A stretch of 29,641 nt of DNA from CAZVGZ01 sp964627605. Lineage in GTDB: Bacteria; Latescibacterota; MWCZ01; CAZVGZ01. Each line of letters starts with the position of its first letter. Position 1 is the first letter of the stretch. Location: NCBI GenBank assembly GCA_964627605.1, contig CAZVGZ010000041.1, forward strand, positions 1-29,641. Direction: 5' to 3'. Made by a program: the position numbers and the translations under genes. This document shows, piece by piece, positions 1 to 8,891 of the stretch. Under the pieces are notes generated by a model that was given only the letters and a program-made list of their open reading frames with translations, had not been told where the DNA came from and ran no database searches.

Positions 1-1739
1 GTGAGGATATAGTCGAGGTTTATCACCTCAGCCATCAGGTTTGATCCGCCTGGCAGAGTCGATGATGCCCACAAAGATGCCATCGTCGCGTGATATGGCC
101 ACATCTTCTGCACATAGGGATATGCGTTTGACGGTATCGGTGCCAGTTTCCATATCAGAGTCCAGAAAATGAAGCTGAACACCAGCATGATAATCAAACT
201 GGCAGCGGTCATGTAGATGTAGCTGCTGAACTTGGTTCGCGTTAGTACCAGCACACGGAATGTCTGGGCCATACCCCCGTTGTTAAAATAGGGTATAGGA
301 GCAAACCATATCGCCACGCCTTGATAGCCCGACAGATAGAACGTCCCCTCCGCCAGATAGGGGAAAGCCATCCCCTGGTTCGTGCCAGCCAAACCGATCA
401 GACGGGCGGTGATATAGGACAGCACCGGGCTGGCTACAAACCCAAACAGCGCTGTGAGCCACCATTGAAAATCAGGTACCAGATAACGGACCAGCACAAC
501 CGAAGCGGTCGTCGCAAGAAACCATACGGCGATACCGATCCAGATTTTGACGTCACCTCTCCCTTCGACCGGCCCACAACCTTTTTCATGATCTTGCGGC
601 GCGTTAAGCAGCTCTCGTTTGCCACCGGCTAACACCTTTGCCACCATCCAGAAACCGATAATGCCCACGACAATCGCCACACCGATGGAGAGGCTTAGAT
701 AGAAATCCAACTGATTGCTGATCTGGGTAGGGATCAGCGACATCCCGGGTTTCCAACTGTGAAGAATCCCCTCGCCAGGCTCTGGACCGCTGTAGTTGTA
801 CAGAATCGGGTTCACAATGAAGTTGGTCGCCATGCCAGAGATAAATGTCCCAACCACAATCCAAAACGGCAGCACAAACCCCACAAGGAATGCACCCAGG
901 TCGGTGGCCAAACCCAAAATTGAGGCTGGCAGAATGCTCCTTAAGTTGACGGTGAAATCGATCCACGGGATCGGGATCACCTGAACAGTTTGGGTAAGGA
1001 ATGTCTCGGAGAGTGTCGGTATGACGATATAGATTGCGCCCCATATGAGTCCAATTACCGATCCCATACTAAACACTCGCCAACGCCATCCTTCAGCCCC
1101 CTGTGACGACTCCGCCAGCGCGGTGGCACCGCCAGACTGCACAGGAGCCATCGGAAATGGCAACCTCTCTATATCGTTAGTAATGCGGAACAGGACATAG
1201 CCCATCGCCGTCTTGTTGATGTTAAACAGAACGATGTGGATGATGGTAACGACTATGGGAATAAACCAGTCAGGATGCAAGAACGACCGCGCTTCGAGCG
1301 CGTCCGATCCAAGGGTTGGTGAATACCAGGACGGGATGTGCTGGGCGATAACGTCGGCCTGTGGAGCCTGCGTCAAATACTGATTCCAAACCAGCCCGCC
1401 GAACGGTCCACCAAACAGGATGGCACCCACTCCCAGACGGCCGCCCATCATCACAAGGCCAGCGGCGGTCCAGTAAAGTATGATGATCTCCTGGCGTTTT
1501 AGCTGGGTCAGCGATCGGCGGCTTATCTCCAAGAACAGGATGATAGTCACCCATTCCGCAGCGCCACCCATGCTTTGCCCAGCCACCAGTCCCAGGTAGA
1601 TGGCACCAGGAAGCATGATAATGGCGATGAAAAACATCGCCCATACCGTGTTCCAGTTGAAGCCACCCTGAAACGGCTCGTCGATGTCAACGTCCAGTTG
1701 AGCCTGAAGTTCGGCCTGTTCTTCGCTCTGCGGCGGCAC
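1..1739 (-). CDS. OPT-like multi-pass membrane transporter (C-terminus off window)
   Basis: Reading the minus strand gives an open frame of about 579 codons that runs off the left edge. It encodes a polytopic membrane protein. After a short acidic N-terminus come repeated hydrophobic segments, for example around WAMFFIAIIMLPGAIYLGLV, then SGMATNFIVNP and a late LIGLAGTNQG motif. The overall pattern resembles the oligopeptide transporter (OPT) superfamily or the related DUF6785-type proteins common in uncultured bacteria; that is recognition by style, not by alignment. The start is taken as GTG at 1739 because a strong AGGAGG lies five bases upstream; the frame is closed by a TAA near 1794 and has no ATG before this GTG. 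It lies 147 bp downstream of the DUF885-like gene on the same strand, so it may be co-transcribed. Substrate is unknown; small peptides are a guess from the family and from the peptidase-like neighbours. Confidence 0.7.
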   Translation of the reverse strand, partial: MPPQSEEQAELQAQLDVDIDEPFQGGFNWNTVWAMFFIAIIMLPGAIYLGLVAGQSMGGAAEWVTIILFLEISRRSLTQLKRQEIIILYWTAAGLVMMGGRLGVGAILFGGPFGGLVWNQYLTQAPQADVIAQHIPSWYSPTLGSDALEARSFLHPDWFIPIVVTIIHIVLFNINKTAMGYVLFRITNDIERLPFPMAPVQSGGATALAESSQGAEGWRWRVFSMGSVIGLIWGAIYIVIPTLSETFLTQTVQVIPIPWIDFTVNLRSILPASILGLATDLGAFLVGFVLPFWIVVGTFISGMATNFIVNPILYNYSGPEPGEGILHSWKPGMSLIPTQISNQLDFYLSLSIGVAIVVGIIGFWMVAKVLAGGKRELLNAPQDHEKGCGPVEGRGDVKIWIGIAVWFLATTASVVLVRYLVPDFQWWLTALFGFVASPVLSYITARLIGLAGTNQGMAFPYLAEGTFYLSGYQGVAIWFAPIPYFNNGGMAQTFRVLVLTRTKFSSYIYMTAASLIIMLVFSFIFWTLIWKLAPIPSNAYPYVQKMWPYHATMASLWASSTLPGGSNLMAEVINLDYIL

Positions 1740-1886
1740 GCATTCCTCCTCGTCGCACTCGGTGTGGCGGACTCTCTCGTCAACCCACGTCGCCGACGCT
1801 TATCTGCTATATTTTTTTCGACGACCGCAGATGGGATACCATCCGCAGCCCGCTGTTTATGGTAATTTCCCTACCCAAATCAGGCC

Positions 1887-2432
1887 CTAATTGCTGTCAG
1901 CCAAACCTATCCCACGGCGGAGCAACTCTACTGGTATTGTCCCAAACGAAAGTAGTTGGTTGTAGAAATCAGACAGTTTACCGCTGGGGTTGGCGGTGTT
2001 CCAATCGCTTTTGAGTCTCTGTATTTCGCGCTTGCCGACCGCGTAGCTCATCGGCTGCGTAGCCGACTGGCAGTAACGCTTTATTTCGGCCAGGGCGTTC
2101 GGTCGCTCCAATTTCGCCACATCCACCAACATCTCCACCGCGTCCTCAAACGCCATCTCTCTAGTGTGCAACCTCACATCCAAAACAATCCTCACCGCTC
2201 GCCACAACACCAGGTTTCGATCAATTGAGTCCGTTTCGCCTGTGGGAGTGACCGATTCAAGCTGTGTTTCCAATTTCCTGGTCTCGGCGATAGTAGCATC
2301 CAAAGCTTCTTGTGACCGATCTCCCAAAGTATGATCCAGGTCATGCCGCCCAAGCCATGTCGCCATGACAGGGTTGGCTTGACAGATGAGATTGATATAG
2401 TCTGCTGATGATCGTTTGCATATTTTCGCCAA
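1887..2432 (-). CDS. DUF885-like protein with the catalytic middle missing
   Basis: This 181-aa product carries the two ends of a DUF885 protein (uncharacterised metallopeptidase-like family, usually about 550-600 aa) joined in frame. Residues 9-75 match the family N-terminus (pattern NPVMATWLGRHDLDHTLGDRS, followed by a helical LETQL region). From about residue 78 the text jumps to the family C-terminus: RIVLDVRLHTREM, then AEIKRYCQSATQPMSYAVGK and a final LLSFGTIPVELL. The central 350-400 residues, which hold the HExxxGHH-type metal motif, are absent, so the product should not be a working peptidase. The start used is TTG at 2432; the frame stays open a few codons further up to a TGA but shows no ATG and no convincing ribosome site. 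It sits 35 bp behind the M28-like/FtsX gene. It is either a remnant or a small folded derivative; family assignment is from memory of the motifs. Confidence 0.65.
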   Translation of the reverse strand: MAKICKRSSADYINLICQANPVMATWLGRHDLDHTLGDRSQEALDATIAETRKLETQLESVTPTGETDSIDRNLVLWRAVRIVLDVRLHTREMAFEDAVEMLVDVAKLERPNALAEIKRYCQSATQPMSYAVGKREIQRLKSDWNTANPSGKLSDFYNQLLSFGTIPVELLRRGIGLADSN

Positions 2433-2467
2433 AATTGTCGCTTGGGGCTCGCCGCCCTCAAAGAACT

Positions 2468-5400
2468 CTATCCAAGGTCAATCTGTGCGAGAACCTGCTG
2501 ATCCACACGACCTGCGAACACATCTTCCCCCAGGTCCATATATTTCTGTTTGATGTCGTTGGAGATCGTCCGCCAAACCAGGAATCTTTTCCGCAGAACG
2601 TTCATGAAGCCGCGATTGATTCTCTGCCACGACGCCACATCGCCGGACAACCGGTGAATCGTTACGGCGATCTTGTAGATGTGCCCTTCACCCGTCGGAA
2701 GAGCATCCATCTGAACGTCCTGGCTGATCCCTAGATCGTAGGGAGCCAACCAGGTGCGGAAAGTCAGTCGGTATCCAGGATCTTTGTTCTCCGCGTCCTC
2801 TGATACCGACAACGCCTCCAAACTCACACCGCTGGTAACAAAAGCGCCGGCTGACCCTTCGCCATAGGACTCCAAGACCCGCGCCAGATATGTATAGAGC
2901 CCGACAACATCGTGTTGCCCTACTGTAAATGGAAAATCGAAATGCCAATCGTCACCGTCAGCCGGCGGGAAGACCCATCGCCTCGTCACGTCAGGCACAG
3001 CTGAATCCGCGGCCACCTTTGATGGGTAGAGCGCAGACAAGAGCACTGTGACCATCACAATCATGGTAGACGCCACAGCGGATAGTGACGAGTAGTTTAG
3101 CGATATTCCGGTCAGTGCTCCAGAGCTTGACAATAACATCGCCAATATCTGGCCGATGAGATAGCCCCAAACCGCCCCAATGACCGCGTAGACCGCTGCT
3201 TCGGCGATAAACAACGCCGCAATATGCGTTGGAGTCAGACCCACGGTAGCGAAAATACCGATCTCTCTAAATCTGTCGTATACAGCCCCTAGCATCGTAT
3301 TGAGAACGATGAGCGCTGCGATTACGATAGGCACGCCAAGATTGCCCAACCCAGAGATGCCGGTCATCCCGATGGAACTGTAGACTTTGACATCTTTGTC
3401 GGTTCCCACAAACACCGTCAGCGCGACGCGGGACATGAACTCCTCAATCTCCTCAAGCATCTGCGCAGGCCCATCAAAGCCAGCTATCGCGATTGAGTTG
3501 AGGGTCCCGCCCAGTTCACGAATATCGTCGTATGGCGCTATGACGACATTGGAGGGGTCTATGTGGCTAAAGGATTGTATGGGAGCGGTCGCCGCCTGCG
3601 TCGGGTCTTCCTGAGAGGCTTCTTGCATCCGCTGCGCTTCACTCACCAGATCGACAGGGGTGAGCATCTCATCGTCCATGCCAGGGACGTCCGAGAACTG
3701 GGTGGCGTCGAAAATCCCGATGACACGCCAGGTCGCCCCAAGCATTCGTATTTCAGCGGTGCCGATGTCAGAGGTGTCAACACCTGCCAACCGAGCCATG
3801 AGGTCAGGCAGTATCACCACGCGACGATCGCCAGGCTCAAACCAGCGGCTTCGCCCAACAAGCGACTCGGCAACGCGACTTACTTTCGTCTCCTGGGATG
3901 TCATCCCCAATAGACCAGACGCGAATGTGGTGCTGTCGTTTACAGGGTTGCGGAAATCGACATTACCTTTGTCGCCTTTGAAATGAGCGACAAACCACGC
4001 ACGGGGCGAGATTGTTCGAATATCTTTAAAGGCACTACGGACATAGTCGTAAGCCGACTCCTGAAGACCGCTCCAGTTCCTGTCCCTCACAAGCGCACCG
4101 ACGTAAGGTGGATGGTTGTCCCTGGGTATTTTGTAGAACACCAGTGAAGTCACCACCGACGTGAACGACAAAACACTGAATGTGAGTAGCGCCAGCGTCA
4201 CAGCCGTAAGTCCCGAGCGCAAAGGCCGTTTGCGCAGGTTATTTATCCCTAGCATGATGGCTGCTGCTGTAGCCTGCATCCGTCCAACATCGGTCTCATG
4301 CATCCCGGTGGCAGAGCGTTTCAGTTTCTGCAACTCACGATTAAATTTACCGACGACAATGACGGTGACTATCAGCCCAAGTGCAAAAATGACGAACCCT
4401 AAAAATACGATATATGGGGAGGTGCTGAGCTTGAATGCAGGGTGGACGAACTGGAGTATGAAAAAGATGCCAAAGAAAATCAGAGAAAAACCAGCGATCT
4501 GATATCTTACATTTACCGACCCGACTATCAGCCGCTCCATAAAAAAGGCGAACGGTAGAAGCAGTGCAAAATAGAAAACCACGCCTTGAACGGTGTCGAT
4601 AGCGGTGCCTTTGACGTCGGGATAGGCTCTGGCTTCCAAGCCCCAAGCCCTTCGGGATTCAGCGATGAACTGATCGTACTCTTGGCTTTCTAGATGCGCA
4701 GATGCTTTGAGCAGAGCTGTATGGGCGTCGTCGTGGAGCGCCTTCATCCGCTCGTTGATGACCCCATAGCGCGTCAACGTCTTCATCCGTACATCATCAA
4801 CAACCCACATGTCACGCGCCACCTGGAACGCAGGGTATTTCACAATTCCCATATCCACCGAGTAGCCTGTGCCCTGCGCCAATTCCGTCACTTCCGGCGT
4901 GGCTTCAGATGGCGATATCGGATCGGAGAAAAGCCGGTCGGGCGAGTTCAAGAGAAGGTATTTGACCCCAAAAAGGCTGGTGCTCATCAGAACTTTGACC
5001 TTCGTACCTGGTTCGGCGAACACGACAGAACCGGTTACCACATCGCCTTCCATCGCCGACTGGAAAGGCACTACAACGCTCGAATACTCATGGAGTTGAG
5101 CGTTGTCCTGCCCCAACAGAGTCAACACGTCCAAAGCACTCAAATAGCGGCTATCCACGATCTCGAATAGAGAGAGCGACCTGCATGGGAACAACACCGT
5201 AAGGGTCTGGAGAAGCGATGCATCCACGTTGATCAGTGTGGGATAGGTTTTGTCGCCCTCTTCGCCAAGGTCAGGAGCGTAGGAGATTTTTCCAGATTCT
5301 TCGTCTATTTTGTAGGCCATCACCTTAACAGTTTTTACCGCTGGGTTCTGAGCGATCATCCGAAAAGCGAAATGTCCTGCTTCCTCTTCGCCGTTCTCCA

Positions 5401-7189
5401 ATCCGGTCGCCAAAGCAACCGGCATCATCCGAACGCCACCAGCGGTTTTCTGAGTGGTCACAAGCGTAACAATCGCACCGGGTACCGGTGTATTCGGCAT
5501 GAACCCTTTACGGCGATCAAATATCAGAACACGACCTTCTAAATCGCGCCCTGTATCTTTTGGCTTGATCTTCGTCTCCTGGAAAAATCCAGGGTCGTTT
5601 AAGCCGTGCAGAACAAGGCCGGTAAGAGTTCGAGTTTGAGTTACGAGGTTTGGGAAATCAACAGCACCGACAGTGTCTACCGGGGTGTCTACTCGGCCTC
5701 TGAAATCGTTGGTAGTCGCCAGAGCCAACGCATTTTTGCCGACGAAATTCACCGGTTCGTTGTCGAAAGCCAACGGCAGCGCCAAAAAACTGCGCCATGT
5801 GCGTTTGGCTGGAGAGACCGCGTCGGCGAACTGAGGCAGCTCCTCAAGTGCCTCCATCTCCTCAGCGCTCCGACTACCCTGGTAGATGTCCTTAGCATAG
5901 CGCATGAACGCTTTGCCGTAGGCGGTGTGCATGTTCGTGCGCCGGGAGTCGGTATTCCATCCCCCGAAAAATGTGCCTTGAGCGAAAGCAGCAACCTGAT
6001 CGTTATGAGATGAAAGGTCGAGAGCCAATAATAGACCGAATTCTATCCGTTCATCTTCAGGTATCTCTTCTAGGAAATCATCTTCCTGTCTGGTATGTGC
6101 ATACAGAAACTCTTTTATGCCCTTTAAGCCGGCGAAGTGTGCCGATGTCGCCAGAAACAGCACCGGAAGCTCTGGGCGGTGCTTCGAAAGTGCATCGGCC
6201 ATCACCAACAGAGCAGCGATGGAAGCAGCCTGATCGGCGCCAGGCGACAATCCCGGAGCGACCGAATTGGCATCATAGTACGCCGATAGCACCAGCGTGC
6301 TCTCAGCGGGGGCATCCTTCAGCCCAGGCAGATAGCCCAAAACATTGCGTGCTTTTACCTCTTTCCAGCCCATGCGCGAAGTCAGATGCACCTGGTTTCC
6401 AGGCGCTGTTGCTAATGGGAGCAGCTCGTTGGCGGCCTCACGCCCAACATAGAAACGCGGGAAATCCACCGGGACCCGCATGAACTTCGATTCGGCTTCT
6501 GTCCTGGACACGCGTCCGTCATCGTAGAAAACGACAGCCTTTGCGCCGAGCATCGCTGCGTTGAGGTAGCGCTGCCGTGATTCGAATCCCATCAACACGA
6601 TGCTGCCGTCGATCTCCCGTCCATTGAACACCTCAAACTCGCCGCTACCGGCGAACACGAGTTCCCCTCGAATACCCTTTCTAGGCAGAGTAGGGGTCTG
6701 CACATGGTTCGGCCACATCGCATGAAGCGCAAAGCTCTTTTCGCCATCGCTGGTCTGAATGCTAATCGCACCACCCTCATCCACGGGCACAACAACGCCA
6801 AACTCCTCGTGGCGGACCTCACTTAGTCCAGCACCTCGGAACCTCTTTTCGATGTATTCAGCAGCCGCAATGTTGCCTTTATAGCCCACCGCTCGTGACC
6901 GACCAGCACCGACCATTTCCTCAACAACGTCCTTGAGAGCCTCTTGCGAAATCGACGCCATCGCACTCGCGACGCCGCCTTTCACAGGCGGTCTCACAAT
7001 CGCCTGGATACCTCGACGCCCTTCAAGCTGATCGGCACCGAACAGCCATTTTGACACCTGGGTCGGATTGAACACCGTGACAGACAGCAACTGAAACGCT
7101 ACAAAGGCCAGAAGGAGCCATTTGCCGACTGTTGTCAGGATGCGGGTGATTGCGGACGGGGAGTGTTCGTTTGAATTCTGCTCTGACAT
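2468..7189 (-). CDS. M28-like domain fused to FtsX-type permease, 1573 aa
   Basis: A single membrane segment (about 23-40) precedes a long extracytoplasmic region with PA-like and peptidase M28-like folds (about 85-530). A carboxypeptidase-regulatory-like stretch follows (about 548-640). Then come membrane segments near 869-890, 899-917, 925-947 and 994-1018, a MacB-like periplasmic region (about 1025-1270), and the classic FtsX helices at about 1284-1392 with VYDRFREIGIFATVGLTPTH. A C-terminal soluble region (1405-1573) is unassigned. The M28 metal ligands look lost: the usual HxD is YYD at 304-306, the EE pair is replaced by SAHFAGLKG at 349-357, and the final His region reads RVDTPVDT (499-506); GAD at 317-319 remains. 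So the domain is probably a binding or structural pseudo-peptidase. FtsX permeases usually pair with an ABC ATPase, but none is seen nearby. The ATG at 7189 gives a normal positively charged membrane-anchor start. Confidence 0.85.
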   Translation of the reverse strand: MSEQNSNEHSPSAITRILTTVGKWLLLAFVAFQLLSVTVFNPTQVSKWLFGADQLEGRRGIQAIVRPPVKGGVASAMASISQEALKDVVEEMVGAGRSRAVGYKGNIAAAEYIEKRFRGAGLSEVRHEEFGVVVPVDEGGAISIQTSDGEKSFALHAMWPNHVQTPTLPRKGIRGELVFAGSGEFEVFNGREIDGSIVLMGFESRQRYLNAAMLGAKAVVFYDDGRVSRTEAESKFMRVPVDFPRFYVGREAANELLPLATAPGNQVHLTSRMGWKEVKARNVLGYLPGLKDAPAESTLVLSAYYDANSVAPGLSPGADQAASIAALLVMADALSKHRPELPVLFLATSAHFAGLKGIKEFLYAHTRQEDDFLEEIPEDERIEFGLLLALDLSSHNDQVAAFAQGTFFGGWNTDSRRTNMHTAYGKAFMRYAKDIYQGSRSAEEMEALEELPQFADAVSPAKRTWRSFLALPLAFDNEPVNFVGKNALALATTNDFRGRVDTPVDTVGAVDFPNLVTQTRTLTGLVLHGLNDPGFFQETKIKPKDTGRDLEGRVLIFDRRKGFMPNTPVPGAIVTLVTTQKTAGGVRMMPVALATGLENGEEEAGHFAFRMIAQNPAVKTVKVMAYKIDEESGKISYAPDLGEEGDKTYPTLINVDASLLQTLTVLFPCRSLSLFEIVDSRYLSALDVLTLLGQDNAQLHEYSSVVVPFQSAMEGDVVTGSVVFAEPGTKVKVLMSTSLFGVKYLLLNSPDRLFSDPISPSEATPEVTELAQGTGYSVDMGIVKYPAFQVARDMWVVDDVRMKTLTRYGVINERMKALHDDAHTALLKASAHLESQEYDQFIAESRRAWGLEARAYPDVKGTAIDTVQGVVFYFALLLPFAFFMERLIVGSVNVRYQIAGFSLIFFGIFFILQFVHPAFKLSTSPYIVFLGFVIFALGLIVTVIVVGKFNRELQKLKRSATGMHETDVGRMQATAAAIMLGINNLRKRPLRSGLTAVTLALLTFSVLSFTSVVTSLVFYKIPRDNHPPYVGALVRDRNWSGLQESAYDYVRSAFKDIRTISPRAWFVAHFKGDKGNVDFRNPVNDSTTFASGLLGMTSQETKVSRVAESLVGRSRWFEPGDRRVVILPDLMARLAGVDTSDIGTAEIRMLGATWRVIGIFDATQFSDVPGMDDEMLTPVDLVSEAQRMQEASQEDPTQAATAPIQSFSHIDPSNVVIAPYDDIRELGGTLNSIAIAGFDGPAQMLEEIEEFMSRVALTVFVGTDKDVKVYSSIGMTGISGLGNLGVPIVIAALIVLNTMLGAVYDRFREIGIFATVGLTPTHIAALFIAEAAVYAVIGAVWGYLIGQILAMLLSSSGALTGISLNYSSLSAVASTMIVMVTVLLSALYPSKVAADSAVPDVTRRWVFPPADGDDWHFDFPFTVGQHDVVGLYTYLARVLESYGEGSAGAFVTSGVSLEALSVSEDAENKDPGYRLTFRTWLAPYDLGISQDVQMDALPTGEGHIYKIAVTIHRLSGDVASWQRINRGFMNVLRKRFLVWRTISNDIKQKYMDLGEDVFAGRVDQQVLAQIDLG

Positions 7190-7769
7190 GGGGTCGTCTC
7201 GAAAGCGTGCATGATCGCGGCGCTTATCGCGATCCTTCAGTTCAATTACGACTTGCAGGGGATCGTCGTTCGTGGCATGGCGGAACGGATAATGCTACCA
7301 ACTACCCCCCAACTCGTCAACACCCTTCAGGACCCTTCGGGTTCTTTGGGGCCTGTCTCTACGCGACAGGCCGAAGTGGACGGGCAGCAGATTTGCCAGA
7401 TGGAGAGCGATAGGCTTGTCGCGGGTGGGGATAGAGCCACCCGGAGGGCTAGGGACAGGTTTGGGTGCAGTGGACAGAAAACAACGGCAAGCGCGCGGTG
7501 GAATATCGATCCGTCATCAATCGTTAGTCGAATAGTGTAGTCATGGCTCGCAGCAGGACGCCCGAAATGGTCAATGCCGTGCCAATCAAACGCAAAGCGA
7601 GTCCGCCAAACCAAGTTCTTTGGAAGGGAAGCGAACGCGCTGCCTGGAAAGATCGTGATCCGCTAACAATGCGCTCGCCCAGATCGCTGCAGAAATCAGC
7701 AATGGCGTGCAGGCGTGGTACAGCCAGCAACAGTGTTCGCGGCGGTGACCGTGGTAGTGCTTATCAAAA
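7190..7769. other. Gene-poor interval between the M28-like/FtsX gene and tRNA-Gly
   Basis: About 580 bp without a convincing gene. It must contain the promoter of the minus-strand gene that starts at 7189. Two hairpin-forming stretches are visible: a perfect 8-bp inverted repeat at 7350-7372, and a smaller GGGTGG/CCACCC pair near 7424-7443. A minus-strand frame at 7524-7730 (68 codons from a TTG, no clear ribosome site) ends in a hydrophobic run FGGLALRLIGTALTISGVLL and could be a small membrane protein or chance. Other open frames here are low-complexity shadows. Confidence 0.5.
7350..7372. repeat. Perfect 8-bp inverted repeat (hairpin)
   Basis: GGCCTGTC at 7350-7357 and GACAGGCC at 7365-7372 pair perfectly around the 7-base loop TCTACGC. 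Immediately to the left, AGGACCC and GGGTTCT around a TTC loop (about 7329-7345) form a second short stem. Neither stem is followed by a T-run on either strand, so this does not look like a standard intrinsic terminator. It may belong to an untranslated RNA or a protein-binding site upstream of the 7189 gene. Confidence 0.55.
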
Positions 7770-7842
7770 AGCGAGCGACGGGGCTCGAACCCGCGACAAC
7801 CAGCTTGGGAAGCTGGTACTCTACCAGCTGAGTTACGCTCGC
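7770..7842 (-). tRNA. tRNA-Gly(CCC)
   Basis: The reverse strand folds as a full cloverleaf. The acceptor arms GCGAGCG and CGCTCGC pair perfectly. The D-arm holds AGCTGGTAGA, the anticodon stem CCAGC/GCTGG encloses the loop TTCCCAA (anticodon CCC, glycine GGG codons), and the T-arm is GCGGG-TTCGAGC-CCCGT. The discriminator base is U and no CCA is encoded; the next bases are a short T-run (TTTTTGATAAG in the RNA sense) that may help end transcription. It lies 65 bp behind the FN3 lipoprotein gene on the same strand. Confidence 0.95.
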
Positions 7843-7907
7843 GCACAGTTCACGATAGCCAAACGGTCTTCGGCGGTCAAGCTGCGCTGGTTTTTTGGGA
7901 GTCGGGG

Positions 7908-8891
7908 CTATTGGCTGCCAATCGGCACGAACGTCCACTCATCGCTAACGGAGTTGGACCGCTCAAGGTCATCCGGGTCTGTTGTGGTAGTCACAAACCA
8001 GGAGTATGTCTCACCCTTGCTGAGTGCGACACCGTCGTAGGTAACCGAGTTTTCACCCTCACCTACCCCGGTCCGCCACACTTCGATAAGCTGTTGGCGC
8101 TTGAGGACGATCATGTAACCTCTTGCCAGAGACACCGTTTGCCATGCGAATGTGGGTTGTAGTCCAGAGGTTCCACCGTCTGCTGGGGAGATTAGCACCG
8201 AGGGGCTAAGCGCAACATCGTCCGCTGATGCGCTTGATGCCGACGATAGCCCTCCACGGTCGAACGCCACTATCCAATAATAGTAGACACGACCGATATC
8301 GATCTGTCTGTCCAAACTGAATGTGGGGTCATCTTTTGCTAACGTGTCGTTCGGAGTCGCCTGGCTAAAATCGGGGAGTTGTCCGCGATAGACTACATAT
8401 CCAGAAAGGTCGGGTGCCGCTACTGGTGCCCAACTGATCTGCATTCGCGGCGCTGAGATGTTTACGGCGACCACCTTGACACTGTCTGGAGTCGCCGGAG
8501 CGGTCGTATTGGCAGGCATCGCTGGTACAGCAGCGCTCCTGTCACTTATCATGCCGCCATTATCAAAAGCGCTGACCTGATAGTAGTATATCGTGTTGTA
8601 TTCCAATCCTGAATCGGTGTACCCCAGGGAATCCTTCCCCAAATTGGCGATAAGATCCCATACCGACTGATCTATCTGATCTGATCGGTATACCATGAAA
8701 CCTTTGAGATCACCCTCAGGAGGCTTCGACCATGTTAGCCTCACCTCTCCGTTGCCTGCGTTCGCCACCTGGACGGTCGGAACACTCGGTGGTTTTTCAT
8801 CTGGGCCTGTGGTTCCGCCGCAGCCAGCCAAACACAGCGTAGCTACCACACTCATCACCGCCCAACTCAGCAACGTTCTCACGAATTCCAT
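7908..8891 (-). CDS. Fibronectin type III lipoprotein
   Basis: A 327-aa secreted lipoprotein. The start at 8891 is preferred over an upstream ATG at 9014 because it directly begins a signal peptide (MEFVRTLLSWAVMSVVATLC) with a lipobox LAGC, Cys24, and has a GGAGAGGGG ribosome site just upstream. After a short linker there are two fibronectin type III domains (about 35-125 and 130-230), recognisable from repeated WxxPxxxDLxGYxVYR-type and YYYxVxAFDxGG patterns. A third Ig-like beta domain (about 235-327, starting SPADGG) ends in DEWTFVP. No catalytic motif is present, so a surface binding or scaffold role is inferred. It is a single gene with tRNA-Gly behind it. Confidence 0.85.
   Translation of the reverse strand: MEFVRTLLSWAVMSVVATLCLAGCGGTTGPDEKPPSVPTVQVANAGNGEVRLTWSKPPEGDLKGFMVYRSDQIDQSVWDLIANLGKDSLGYTDSGLEYNTIYYYQVSAFDNGGMISDRSAAVPAMPANTTAPATPDSVKVVAVNISAPRMQISWAPVAAPDLSGYVVYRGQLPDFSQATPNDTLAKDDPTFSLDRQIDIGRVYYYWIVAFDRGGLSSASSASADDVALSPSVLISPADGGTSGLQPTFAWQTVSLARGYMIVLKRQQLIEVWRTGVGEGENSVTYDGVALSKGETYSWFVTTTTDPDDLERSNSVSDEWTFVPIGSQ

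Noticed and set aside
604..1783. Three long minus-strand frames within 1-1783
   Set aside because: They are in other frames than the continuous OPT-like membrane protein and read as Cys/Trp/Arg-rich shadow sequence.
7586..7938. Open frames across tRNA-Gly whose products contain SVTQLVEYQLPKLVVAGSSP-like and QAGCRGFEPRRS-like text
   Set aside because: These are known false proteins produced by translating a tRNA gene; the tRNA explains the sequence.
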